From contig CAMZLK010000016.1 in NCBI GenBank assembly GCA_947311475.1, positions 1 through 43,328 of the forward strand: 43,328 nucleotides of DNA. The letters run 5' to 3'. Source of the stretch: an uncultured Desulfocapsa sp. (lineage in GTDB: Bacteria; Desulfobacterota; Desulfobulbia; Desulfobulbales; Desulfocapsaceae). Each line of letters begins with the position of its first letter. The stretch's first letter is position 1. The notes under the pieces were generated by a model, which searched no databases, was not told where the DNA came from, and was given only the letters and a program-made list of their open reading frames with translations. The translations under genes and the position numbers were made by a program. Shown here piece after piece: positions 25,687 through 34,172 of this stretch.

Positions 25687-27687
25687 ATGAGCAACAGTAA
25701 GAGTGGATGTGATTCTTGCAATGATATCACCGGTGCTTCAACCATAGATTTACTTAATCAGGATTTGGCAAAACAGGTACGAACTGCCTATGATCGTCTT
25801 GAGGATCGAGGTGTTTCAGCCTGTTTGTTTGGTTCTGGCGGTACCTGCTGCCGTATTTGTAACATGGGTCCTTGTCAGATCATTGATGGTGTGGAACAGA
25901 TGATCGGTGTCTGCGGGGCTACTGCAGGTACTGTTGTAGCCAGAAACTTTGCCCGTATTGTCGCCGCAGGAACTGCAGCCCATACTGACCATGCCCGTGA
26001 AATGGTTATGGGATTTATTGAAACTGCCAAAGGGAATACTCCCCATGAAATCCAGGATGAGGCCAAGTTGCATGAGATGGCGGAAATCTTTGGAATCGAG
26101 ACTGAAGACAGAGAAAAGAATGATATTGCCCTGGAGCTTGGTGAAAAGGCTCTGTCTGAATTTGGTCAACAAACCGGAACCCTCTCCATGCTCAAACGTG
26201 CTCCTGAAAAACAGCAGCAGATCTGGAAAGAAAAAGGAGTGATGCCTCGAGGTATTGATCGCGAGGTTGTTGAAACCATGCATCGTACCCACATGGGTGT
26301 TGATCAGGAATATAAAAATATCATGAAACAGGCTGCACGTTGTTCCCTTGCAGATGGTTGGGGAGCATCCATGCTTTCCACCGAGCTTACTGATATCATG
26401 TTTGGTACTCCTGTTCCAAGGCGAGCCATGATTGACCTTGGTGTATTGAAGGAAGACCAGGTGAACGTTACCGTTCATGGCCACGAACCGCTTCTTGCTG
26501 AATCCCTCTGCATGGCGGCTGAAGATCCAGAAATTCTGGATCTTGTTAAAAAGGTTGGTGCAAAGGGAATTAATCTTGCCGGTGTCTGTTGTACAGGCAA
26601 TGAAATTCTCATGCGACGTGGTATTGCGGTTGCCGGATCATTTATTAATCAGGAGATGGTTCTTGCCACAGGTGCAGTTGAAGCCATGGTTGTTGATGTT
26701 CAGTGTGTCATGCAGTCGGTTGCCCAGGTGGTAAAAGGCAAACATACAGACATCATCACCACCAACTATCGTGCTAAAATGCCCGATGCTATTCATATGC
26801 AATTTGAGGAAAAGGATCCTCTTGGATCAGCAAAGGCTATCCTGGCTCACGCCGTTAATAATTATAAAAAACGTGGCGAATGCTATATCCCTAAAGACAA
26901 AAAGTTTGACATTGTTGTTGGATTCAGTCATGAGACCATTAACTACATGCTTGGCGGGCGGTTCCGTGCGAGTTACCGACCCTTAAATGATAATATTATT
27001 AATGGTCGTATTAAGGGAATAGGGGCTCTTGTTGGATGTGAACATTACAAATACAGTGATGACGTGCATTACAAAATCGCAGTGGAACTGCTCAAAAACA
27101 ATGTTCTTGTGCTTGCCACTGGCTGTGCTGCTCAGGCACTTGGTCGTAGAGGTCTTATGAGACCAGAGGCTGCAGCAGAGTATTGTGGTGAAGGACTTGC
27201 AGAAGTATGTGAAACGGTAGGTATGCCACCTGTTCTTCATGTTGGATCCTGTGTTGATAACAGCAGATTGCTCATTGCACTTACTGCAATGGTTAAAGAA
27301 GGTGGTCTAGGGGATGATATCTCCGAACTTCCGGCCTGTGGAACTGCACCTCTCTGGATGAGTGAAAAAGCTGTTGCCATCGGTCAGTATTTTGTCACAT
27401 CCGGTGCCCATGTAATTTTCCAGAATCTTCCGGTAACCGGCTCTAAGGAGATGACCGATTTCGTTCTTGAGGGCATGAAAGAAGAGTATGGTGCTTGTTG
27501 GGATTATGAAGAAGATCCAATCAAACTTGCTCAGAAGATGATCAAAGCCATCGACGCAAAACGTGATGCTCTTGGAATTAACAAGAAGCAGGATCGTGTA
27601 CTCTTTGATATGGAAATGCGTCGTGATCTTGATGTTGGCGCAACAGGTCAGGGAATCCCAGGTATGGGGTGTGGCCATAAACAGTAG
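25687..27687 (+). CDS. cooS: Anaerobic carbon monoxide dehydrogenase catalytic subunit (CooS/AcsA)
   Basis: A 666-aa Ni-Fe CO dehydrogenase, reducing CO2 to CO for acetyl-CoA synthesis or oxidising CO in reverse. The N-terminal cysteine pattern for the D and B clusters is clear: Cys46, Cys54, Cys55, Cys58, Cys63 and Cys76 (ACLFGSGGTCCRICNMGPC). C-cluster elements are TVHGHEPLLAES, GVCCTGNE, ATGCAAQALG, HVGSCVDNSR and PACGTAPLWMSEKAVAIG. The start ATG 25687 follows a strong GGAGG. Its place before the AcsB/C/D genes shows it works in the bifunctional CODH/ACS complex and not in a stand-alone CO-oxidising hydrogenase system. No cooC-type Ni-insertion gene lies next to it. Confidence 0.97.
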   Translation: MSNSKSGCDSCNDITGASTIDLLNQDLAKQVRTAYDRLEDRGVSACLFGSGGTCCRICNMGPCQIIDGVEQMIGVCGATAGTVVARNFARIVAAGTAAHTDHAREMVMGFIETAKGNTPHEIQDEAKLHEMAEIFGIETEDREKNDIALELGEKALSEFGQQTGTLSMLKRAPEKQQQIWKEKGVMPRGIDREVVETMHRTHMGVDQEYKNIMKQAARCSLADGWGASMLSTELTDIMFGTPVPRRAMIDLGVLKEDQVNVTVHGHEPLLAESLCMAAEDPEILDLVKKVGAKGINLAGVCCTGNEILMRRGIAVAGSFINQEMVLATGAVEAMVVDVQCVMQSVAQVVKGKHTDIITTNYRAKMPDAIHMQFEEKDPLGSAKAILAHAVNNYKKRGECYIPKDKKFDIVVGFSHETINYMLGGRFRASYRPLNDNIINGRIKGIGALVGCEHYKYSDDVHYKIAVELLKNNVLVLATGCAAQALGRRGLMRPEAAAEYCGEGLAEVCETVGMPPVLHVGSCVDNSRLLIALTAMVKEGGLGDDISELPACGTAPLWMSEKAVAIGQYFVTSGAHVIFQNLPVTGSKEMTDFVLEGMKEEYGACWDYEEDPIKLAQKMIKAIDAKRDALGINKKQDRVLFDMEMRRDLDVGATGQGIPGMGCGHKQ

Positions 27688-27719
27688 TTTTTTTAATTCA
27701 CCGTTATTCTTGAATGCGT

Positions 27720-27747
27720 GTAGCAGTCTGTTTGTTCAGGCTGCTAC
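27720..27747 (+). other. Small hairpin between cooS and the metF-acsD gene
   Basis: GTAGCAG at 27720-27726 pairs with CTGCTAC at 27741-27747. It is not followed by a T-run. It may be a processing or stability element in the operon mRNA. Confidence 0.35.
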
Positions 27748-27782
27748 TTAAAAGATAGGTTTTGGCAGAAGGAGTCTAGCCG

Positions 27783-30437
27783 ATGAAGTCGGGCAGTAAT
27801 CTAGAAACACTATTAAAAAACGGGACTTTCGTTGTAACAGGCGAACTTGGACCTCCCAAAAATGGAAATCCTGAGGTAGTGCGTGAAAAAGCGCAATTAC
27901 TGAAAGGCAATGTGGATGCAGTCAATATTACCGATTGTCAAACTGCGATTGTTCGCATGTCATCCATTGCCGCCGGACTTATTGCAAAAGAAGAAGGAGT
28001 AGAACCCGTTATTCAGATGACTTGCCGCGATCGCAACCGGATCGGCATCCAATCTGATATTCTCGGTGCATCTGCACTGGGACTGAAAAATCTGCTCTGT
28101 CTGACGGGTGATCACCAGAAATTTGGTAATCACCCTGGCTCCAAAGGAGTCTTTGATATGGATTCCATCCAGATGCTTGGCATGATGAAAGGGATGCGTG
28201 ATGAGAAGGTCTTTCAATGCGGCGAAGAGATTAAGAGCAATGAACCGAAGCTCTTTTTAGGTGCTGCAGCCAATCCTTTTGCATATCCATTCGAATACCG
28301 TGCTGTACGCCTTGGAAAAAAGGTTACCGCAGGTGCCGACTTTGTTCAAACGCAAATCATTTATAATGTAGAAAAGTTTCGTGAATTTATGAAAATGGTT
28401 CGCGATCTTGGCCTACATGAAAAATGCTATATCCTTGCAGGTGTCACTCCACCTAAATCTCTAGGTATGGCCAGGTACATGAAAAAATTTGTTCCTGGAA
28501 TGGATGTCACCGATGATATTATTCAGCGAATGAAGGATGCAAAGGATAAACAGGATGAAGGAATTCAAATTTGTGCAGACATTATCAATGAAGTAAAAGA
28601 AATTGAAGGTGTCTCTGGTATTCATTGCATGGCAATTGAATGGGAAAGTGCTGTCCCTGAGATCTTAAACAGGGCAGGCCTTCTTCCACGTCCTGGTATC
28701 ACTGAAACTACTGAAGATGCAGTTAAAGAAGAAGTAAAAGAAGAAATTACAGTACAGGCTGTTGATACCGATTCCATACTGAACAAGGCGAAAGCCGAGG
28801 CAGCCCAGATTATCGCATCAGCAAAGGCTGAAGCTGACACACTTAAGACAAATGTTGGTATGGCCTCTGTTACGGGCACAGATACCACTGCAAGTAGAAC
28901 CATTGACGCGCCACAGAGTGCGGATGATTCAGGAGAGCATGAAATGAATGAAAAAGAACGGATCATGGCACTGGATTCTGTGAATCTTGGCCTGGCCGCA
29001 TTAAAGAAGGCCTATGGATTAACTGATGATCAGTTTGAGGCGCTGTCAAGTTTTGCCGGTGCCCATGCAATCCTTAATAAAGAGCCTGAAATTGACACAG
29101 CCACTCCCGCGGCTCCACCTCAAGCCGCTCCTGCTGTCCCTGCTGCACCAGTGGTTGACGATTCAGCTGAAAAGGAAAAGGTTGCTGCAGAAGCAAAGGC
29201 CAAGGCAGATGCCAAAAGAGCTGCAGAAGCTAAAGCAAAAGCTGATTCCGATGCCAAGGCCAAGGCTGAAACCGATGCCAAGGCAAAAGCTGCTGCCGAT
29301 GCAAAAGCTAAAGAAGTTGCTGCGGCTGACGCGAAGGCAAAAGCTGATTCAGAGGCTAAGGTGAAAGCTGAAGCTGACGCAAAGGCCAAAAAAATTGCAG
29401 CAGAAGCTAAAGAGAAAGAGGCTGCTGTCCCTGCAGCTGATACCGGCATTGGGGAATTTGCTAAAGAAACAGTGGCTCTTGCTGATCGTTCCTCCAAGGT
29501 CGCTCCCAGTAATTATGAAACCCAATATTCCGGAATTATTCGTCCTGTAAAAATGGGGAACGATGGTGCTGAGAAAATGGTTGGTGGTGCTGCATCAATG
29601 CCTTTCCAGCTTTTTGAAGGAGATCATCCCCATAAACCTCTCATAGCAATGGAAGTTGCAGATGTAAAGCCTGAAGAATGGCCAGAGACATTGAGCCAGC
29701 ATTTCAGTGATGTTTATGAAAATCCTGTTGCCTGGGCTGAAAAATGTGTGAAAGTTTATGGCGCTGAAGCGATTGCGGTTACACTTGGTTCAACCGACCC
29801 CAATGGAATGAATCGATCTGCCGCCGATGCTGCAAAAACTGCTGCTGATGTAATTGCTGCAGTTGATGTTCCTGTAATTGTATGGGGTTGTGGCAATACT
29901 GATAAAGACACAGAGACATTAAGGGACATCACTTCTGTAATTGGTGATAAGAAAGTCTGCCTGGCACCTCTGGAAGATGCGAATTACAGGACCATAGGCG
30001 CTACTGCCATGGCCTTTCAGCATCCAATTGTTGCTGCTTCCCCAATTGATGTTAACCTTGCAAAACAGCTTAATATACTCCTCGAAAATCTTGGAGTGTC
30101 GCTTGATACAGTTCTTATGGATCCCTCAATTGGCGCACTTGGATATGGTATCGAGTATACGTACTCGGTAATGGAGCGTATCCGTATCGCAGCTCTTACC
30201 CAGCAGGACGAGAAATTGCAGGTACCGATTATCTGTAATCTTGGCTGTGAAGTGTGGAAAGCCAAAGAAACCAAGTTACCCAGTGACGACATGATCGGCG
30301 ATCAGGAAACCCGTGGAATCATGATGGAAGCATTAACAGCCAGTTGTATGCTTATGGCTGGTGGTGAAGTAATGATCATGCGTCACCCCAAGGCCATAGC
30401 ACTTGCTAAAGCTATGATTGCCGGTCTCATGGACTGA
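27783..30437 (+). CDS. Fusion: methylene-THF reductase (MetF) + corrinoid Fe-S protein small subunit (AcsD)
   Basis: An 884-aa fusion that joins two consecutive methyl-branch proteins. Residues 1-305 are a MetF-type TIM barrel (FVVTGELGPPKNG, AVNITDCQ, NLLCLTGDH, ADFVQTQIIYN, ILAGVTPPKS). Residues 305-387 are a charged linker. From Met388 there is a short helical segment (MNEKERIMALDSVNLGLAAL), then an Ala/Lys/Glu/Asp-rich TolA-like helix (about 460-550). From about 580 to the end comes an AcsD/CdhD TIM barrel (PLIAMEVADVKPEEWP, AVTLGSTDPNG, LMDPSIGALGYGIEY), the partner of AcsC. The start ATG 27783 has AAGGAG at good spacing. An internal AGGAG/ATG at 28931-28946 could also make a free AcsD of 497 aa. 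MetV, the usual MetF partner in acetogens, is not in the window. Confidence 0.9.
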   Translation: MKSGSNLETLLKNGTFVVTGELGPPKNGNPEVVREKAQLLKGNVDAVNITDCQTAIVRMSSIAAGLIAKEEGVEPVIQMTCRDRNRIGIQSDILGASALGLKNLLCLTGDHQKFGNHPGSKGVFDMDSIQMLGMMKGMRDEKVFQCGEEIKSNEPKLFLGAAANPFAYPFEYRAVRLGKKVTAGADFVQTQIIYNVEKFREFMKMVRDLGLHEKCYILAGVTPPKSLGMARYMKKFVPGMDVTDDIIQRMKDAKDKQDEGIQICADIINEVKEIEGVSGIHCMAIEWESAVPEILNRAGLLPRPGITETTEDAVKEEVKEEITVQAVDTDSILNKAKAEAAQIIASAKAEADTLKTNVGMASVTGTDTTASRTIDAPQSADDSGEHEMNEKERIMALDSVNLGLAALKKAYGLTDDQFEALSSFAGAHAILNKEPEIDTATPAAPPQAAPAVPAAPVVDDSAEKEKVAAEAKAKADAKRAAEAKAKADSDAKAKAETDAKAKAAADAKAKEVAAADAKAKADSEAKVKAEADAKAKKIAAEAKEKEAAVPAADTGIGEFAKETVALADRSSKVAPSNYETQYSGIIRPVKMGNDGAEKMVGGAASMPFQLFEGDHPHKPLIAMEVADVKPEEWPETLSQHFSDVYENPVAWAEKCVKVYGAEAIAVTLGSTDPNGMNRSAADAAKTAADVIAAVDVPVIVWGCGNTDKDTETLRDITSVIGDKKVCLAPLEDANYRTIGATAMAFQHPIVAASPIDVNLAKQLNILLENLGVSLDTVLMDPSIGALGYGIEYTYSVMERIRIAALTQQDEKLQVPIICNLGCEVWKAKETKLPSDDMIGDQETRGIMMEALTASCMLMAGGEVMIMRHPKAIALAKAMIAGLMD
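28931..28946 (+). promoter_or_regulatory. Internal ribosome-binding site and in-frame ATG inside metF-acsD
   Basis: AGGAG at 28931-28935 is followed after eight bases by ATG at 28944, in frame with the fusion (codon 388) and exactly at the boundary between the MetF linker and the AcsD-type half. It is as good as the operon's other initiation sites, so internal initiation is plausible but unproven. Confidence 0.55.
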
Positions 30438-30499
30438 TTCATTTACTCTCTTAAATCTATACATCAAAGCTTAATTCAGCTATTACAGGAGTTTAAGAT

Positions 30500-32704
30500 A
30501 TGTCAAAAATAATTTGTTCAGCTGCCATTCGCGGTGCGCAAAAAATTATAGATATGGCCGAAAACAGCTATGAGGACGCTGTTAAAAAATTTGGTGAAGA
30601 TAAAGAGGTGTCCTTCCCGAATACTGCTTATTATCTCCCAATTATCTACAGTATGCTTGGAGCTAAAGTTGAAAAGCTTGGTGATATGAAAGACATCTTT
30701 AAAGAATGTCGAGGCTTGATGCCTCCTGTTGTTACTGGCGATATATGGCTTCCCTATCTTGCACCAGCTCTTGATGCTGGAATGGCTACATTCTTTGCTG
30801 AAGAGATGTACGAATCCATCAGATACCTGAATGAACCTGATCTTTATACTGCAACAGAAGATCCAACCCCTGATAACTTCTGGCTTGGTGCTGCAGATGA
30901 TGTGATTTTCCGTAAACGTGGTGTTGAGTTTGTTGATGGTTCAGCCCCTGGCTTTGCAGCAATTCTTGGTACTCCAAAAGATCCTGAGATGGCTGCAAAA
31001 ATTGCAATCGAATTGCAGGAGAAGAATCTTTACATCTTTATGCATGATCAGACTAAAGGAATCAGTCTTCCTGATCAGCTTATTAAGCAGAAACAACAGG
31101 TAGGATGGGGAACACGTCTTGTTCCTTTTGGTCGTGAATACACAACAGCCGTTTTTGCCATTGGCTTTGCGTGCCGTGTAGCACTGGCCTTTGGTGGTGT
31201 TAAGCCTGGCGATTTTGCAGGCAACTTGAAATACAATAAAGATAGAACATTTGCGTTTGTTATGGCCTTTGGTGAGGTTAGCGATGAGTGGTACGCAAAT
31301 GCAGCTGGTGCGATTAACTGGGGCTTCCCGACCATTTCCGATTGGGATATTCCTGAAGTACTTCCCACCGGCATATGTACCTATGAACATGTGGTTTCAA
31401 ATGTCCCCCATGATGAGATTGTCCAAAAGGCCATTGAAGTCCGAGGGCTTAAAGTTAATGTAAGTAAAATTGACATACCAATGTCTTTTGGTCCTGCCTT
31501 TGAAGGTGAACGCGTTCGAAAAGATGATCTTTTTATGGAATGCGGTGGCGGTCGAACACCCGGAGTTGAAGTTCTTATATCCAAAGAGATGGACGAGATT
31601 GAAGATGGTCTTGTTACCCTTGAAGGAGTTGATATTTCAGACCTTGAAAGAGGACAGAATGTTCCTCTTGGAATCCTTGTAGAAGTTGCTGGGCGGGAAA
31701 TGCAATCCGATTTTGAGCCAATCCTTGAACGTCAGTTCCATCATCTGATGAACTATATTCAGGGTATCATGCATATGGGACAACGTAATATCATGTGGCT
31801 CCGTATTGGAACAGCAGCTGTGGAAAAAGGCTTTTCTTTTAAACATCTCGGAACCGTTCTGCACGGTAAACTGCATCAGGAATTTGGCGCAATTGTTGAC
31901 AAAATTCAGGTTAAATTATTTACCACCGAAGAAGGTGTGCAAATGGTTGCTGATCTTGCCACTGCTGTTTATACGGAGCGAGACCTTCGTCTTGGCGCAA
32001 TGACCGATGAAACAGAGGATGTTTTTTATTCATGTACATTGTGTCAGTCCTTTGCTCCAAGCCACGTGTGTGTAATTACTCCTGAAAGAATTGGTATGTG
32101 TGGCGCTTATAACTGGCTTGACGGAAAAGCTTCATTTAATATTAACCCAACCGGTCCTAATCAGCCAATCGAGAAAGGCGAATGCACCGATGAGGATAAT
32201 GGCTACTATACCGGTATTAATGAGTTTGTTAATCAAGCATCCCGTGGTGCTGTGCCTGAAGTTAGTTGCTACTCTCTTATGAACAATCCAATGACAGCCT
32301 GTGGTTGTTTTGAGGCAATTGCCGCGATGCTGCCCACCTGTAATGGTATTATGGTTGTTAACCGTGATTACCTTGGAATGACCCCATCCGGAATGAAGTT
32401 TACCTCACTTGCCGGTATGGCAGGTGGTGGTATGCAGACACCAGGGTTTATGGGTGTAAGTAAGCATTATATGACATCTAAAAAACTCTTTAAGGCTGAG
32501 GGTGGACTCAAGCGTGTTGTCTGGCTACCCAAAATGCTCAAAGAGGAAATTGCAGAGAAGCTCAAGGAAGTTTGTGAAGACATCGGAATGCCTGAACTCT
32601 TTGATATGATTGCAACTGAGGAACAGGGCACCACTGAGGAAGAGATTCTCGAATTCCTTAAAGAGAAAGGGCATCCTGCACTTGAAATGGAAACAGCCGT
32701 ATAG
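30500..32704 (+). CDS. acsB: Acetyl-CoA synthase, CO-methylating (AcsB)
   Basis: A 734-aa acetyl-CoA synthase that joins CO, a methyl group from the corrinoid protein and CoA at the Ni-Ni-Fe4S4 A-cluster. The ligand Cys are all present with the spacing known for Moorella AcsB: Cys512, Cys515, Cys524 and Cys534 (CTLCQSFAPSHVC, then GMC), and the CGC motif Cys601/Cys603 (MTACGCFEA). Full length with the N-terminal CODH-contact domain makes it the bacterial type and not the shorter archaeal CdhC. The start ATG 30500 has AGGAG upstream. It lies between the AcsD-bearing fusion and acsC, as expected for an ACS complex operon. Confidence 0.97.
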   Translation: MSKIICSAAIRGAQKIIDMAENSYEDAVKKFGEDKEVSFPNTAYYLPIIYSMLGAKVEKLGDMKDIFKECRGLMPPVVTGDIWLPYLAPALDAGMATFFAEEMYESIRYLNEPDLYTATEDPTPDNFWLGAADDVIFRKRGVEFVDGSAPGFAAILGTPKDPEMAAKIAIELQEKNLYIFMHDQTKGISLPDQLIKQKQQVGWGTRLVPFGREYTTAVFAIGFACRVALAFGGVKPGDFAGNLKYNKDRTFAFVMAFGEVSDEWYANAAGAINWGFPTISDWDIPEVLPTGICTYEHVVSNVPHDEIVQKAIEVRGLKVNVSKIDIPMSFGPAFEGERVRKDDLFMECGGGRTPGVEVLISKEMDEIEDGLVTLEGVDISDLERGQNVPLGILVEVAGREMQSDFEPILERQFHHLMNYIQGIMHMGQRNIMWLRIGTAAVEKGFSFKHLGTVLHGKLHQEFGAIVDKIQVKLFTTEEGVQMVADLATAVYTERDLRLGAMTDETEDVFYSCTLCQSFAPSHVCVITPERIGMCGAYNWLDGKASFNINPTGPNQPIEKGECTDEDNGYYTGINEFVNQASRGAVPEVSCYSLMNNPMTACGCFEAIAAMLPTCNGIMVVNRDYLGMTPSGMKFTSLAGMAGGGMQTPGFMGVSKHYMTSKKLFKAEGGLKRVVWLPKMLKEEIAEKLKEVCEDIGMPELFDMIATEEQGTTEEEILEFLKEKGHPALEMETAV

Positions 32705-32794
32705 ATCGCTCAATCCACTATTTAATTAAATTATAAGTAATAAATTTACAATAAATACAAAATTCCAATTGTATAGATAACTGGAGGAATCACC

Positions 32795-34150
32795 ATGGCC
32801 TTAACCGGTATTCAAATTCTTAAGATGCTGCCCAAGAAAAATTGTGGCGAATGTAGCATCCCTACATGCCTCGCCTTTGCTATGAAAGTAGCGGCAGGCC
32901 AGGTGGAAATTGATGAATGTCCTTATGTTTCCGATGAGGCCAAGGCCACCATTAGTGAAGCCTCTGCTCCCCCTATTCGCACCATCAAGGTAGGTAGTGG
33001 TGATGATACGTTTACTGCAGGTGGTGAAACCTGTATGTATCGTCATGACAAGCGTTTTGAAAATCAGACTGGTATTGCTGTTCTTGTTAGCACTGATATG
33101 AGTGATGCTGATGCTGATAGGAGAATTGAGAGCTTTAATAAGTTTGAATATGAGCGTGTTGGTGTCATCATGCGTGCAGACCTTATTGCCGTAAAAGATA
33201 GCAAAAATGATGAGGCATCTTTCGTCGCACTCACCCAAAAGGTACTTGATGGCTCAGCAAGAGCTGCACTTATTCTTATGAGTGATTCTGTTGCTAATTT
33301 AGAGGCCGCTGCAAAAGCCTGTGGAGAGAGAATTCCTATTCTTTATGGCGCAACACTTGATAATGCCGAAGATATTGCAAAACTAGGAGAAAACCTCAAA
33401 GCTCCGGTCGGTGTTAAGGGGAGCAATCTTGACAATTGCATTGAAATTTCCGAGAAACTCCTCGCAGCAGGACTGAAAGACATGGTCATTGATACTGGTG
33501 CCCGTACTCTTCGTGCTGCCTTTGAGGATAATGTTGTTGCTAGACGATCTGCGGTAACAGCTAAGTTTAAACCACTTGGTTTTCCAACAATCACCTTCCC
33601 CTGTGAGATTACTGATGATCCAATGCTTGAAGCAATGGTTGCTTCAGTACTTATTGCCAAGTATGCAGGTATAATCGTCCTCTCTGATCTTCAGGGAGAC
33701 TTGATTTTCCCATTGTTCCTGGAGAGGATGAATATATTCACCGATCCTCAGCGTCCAATGGTTGTGACTGAGGATGTCTATCCACTCACAGGTCCTGATG
33801 AAAACTCACCGGTTGTTATCACCTGTAACTTCTCCCTCACCTATTTTATTGTTTCAGGGGAAATCGAAGGATCCAAAGTTCCAACATGGTTACTTATTAA
33901 AGATACAGAGGGACTCTCGGTACTCACTGCATGGGCTGCTGGGAAATTTGGAGCAGACCTTATTGCCCAGTTTGTGAAGAAAGGTGGCATAGAAGACAAG
34001 GTAAAACATCGTGATATTATTATTCCCGGGTATCTTGCGTCATTGAAAGGGGAACTTGAAGAAGAACTCCCCGATTGGAATATCATTATTGGACCACGTG
34101 AAGCAGGCCATTTACCTGTGTTCTTAAAAGAATGGAAACCTTCAAAATAG
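32795..34150 (+). CDS. acsC: Corrinoid iron-sulfur protein large subunit (AcsC)
   Basis: A 451-aa large (gamma) subunit of the corrinoid Fe-S protein that carries the methyl group on cobalt between methyl-THF and AcsB. The N-terminal 4Fe-4S domain has Cys17, Cys20, Cys25 and Cys42 (KKNCGECSIPTC, IDECPYV). It is followed by a TIM barrel and a C-terminal cobamide-binding domain (TAWAAGKFGADLIAQF, GYLASLKGELEEEL, IIGPREAGHLPVFL). The start ATG 32795 follows GGAGG. Its small-subunit partner is the C-terminal half of the fusion gene two genes upstream. The formate dehydrogenase gene starts only 22 bp after its stop. Confidence 0.96.
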   Translation: MALTGIQILKMLPKKNCGECSIPTCLAFAMKVAAGQVEIDECPYVSDEAKATISEASAPPIRTIKVGSGDDTFTAGGETCMYRHDKRFENQTGIAVLVSTDMSDADADRRIESFNKFEYERVGVIMRADLIAVKDSKNDEASFVALTQKVLDGSARAALILMSDSVANLEAAAKACGERIPILYGATLDNAEDIAKLGENLKAPVGVKGSNLDNCIEISEKLLAAGLKDMVIDTGARTLRAAFEDNVVARRSAVTAKFKPLGFPTITFPCEITDDPMLEAMVASVLIAKYAGIIVLSDLQGDLIFPLFLERMNIFTDPQRPMVVTEDVYPLTGPDENSPVVITCNFSLTYFIVSGEIEGSKVPTWLLIKDTEGLSVLTAWAAGKFGADLIAQFVKKGGIEDKVKHRDIIIPGYLASLKGELEEELPDWNIIIGPREAGHLPVFLKEWKPSK

Positions 34151-34172
34151 AGCGCATATCAAAAATATATTA

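Noticed and set aside
25816..26484. Open frame of 222 codons on the minus strand within cooS
   Set aside because: It lies wholly opposite conserved CODH domains, has unnatural composition and no ribosome-binding site.
29120..29497. Open frame of 125 codons on the minus strand opposite the linker of metF-acsD
   Set aside because: It is the mirror of the Ala/Lys/Glu-rich repeat (reads as Ala/Ser/Phe repeats) and has no start signal.
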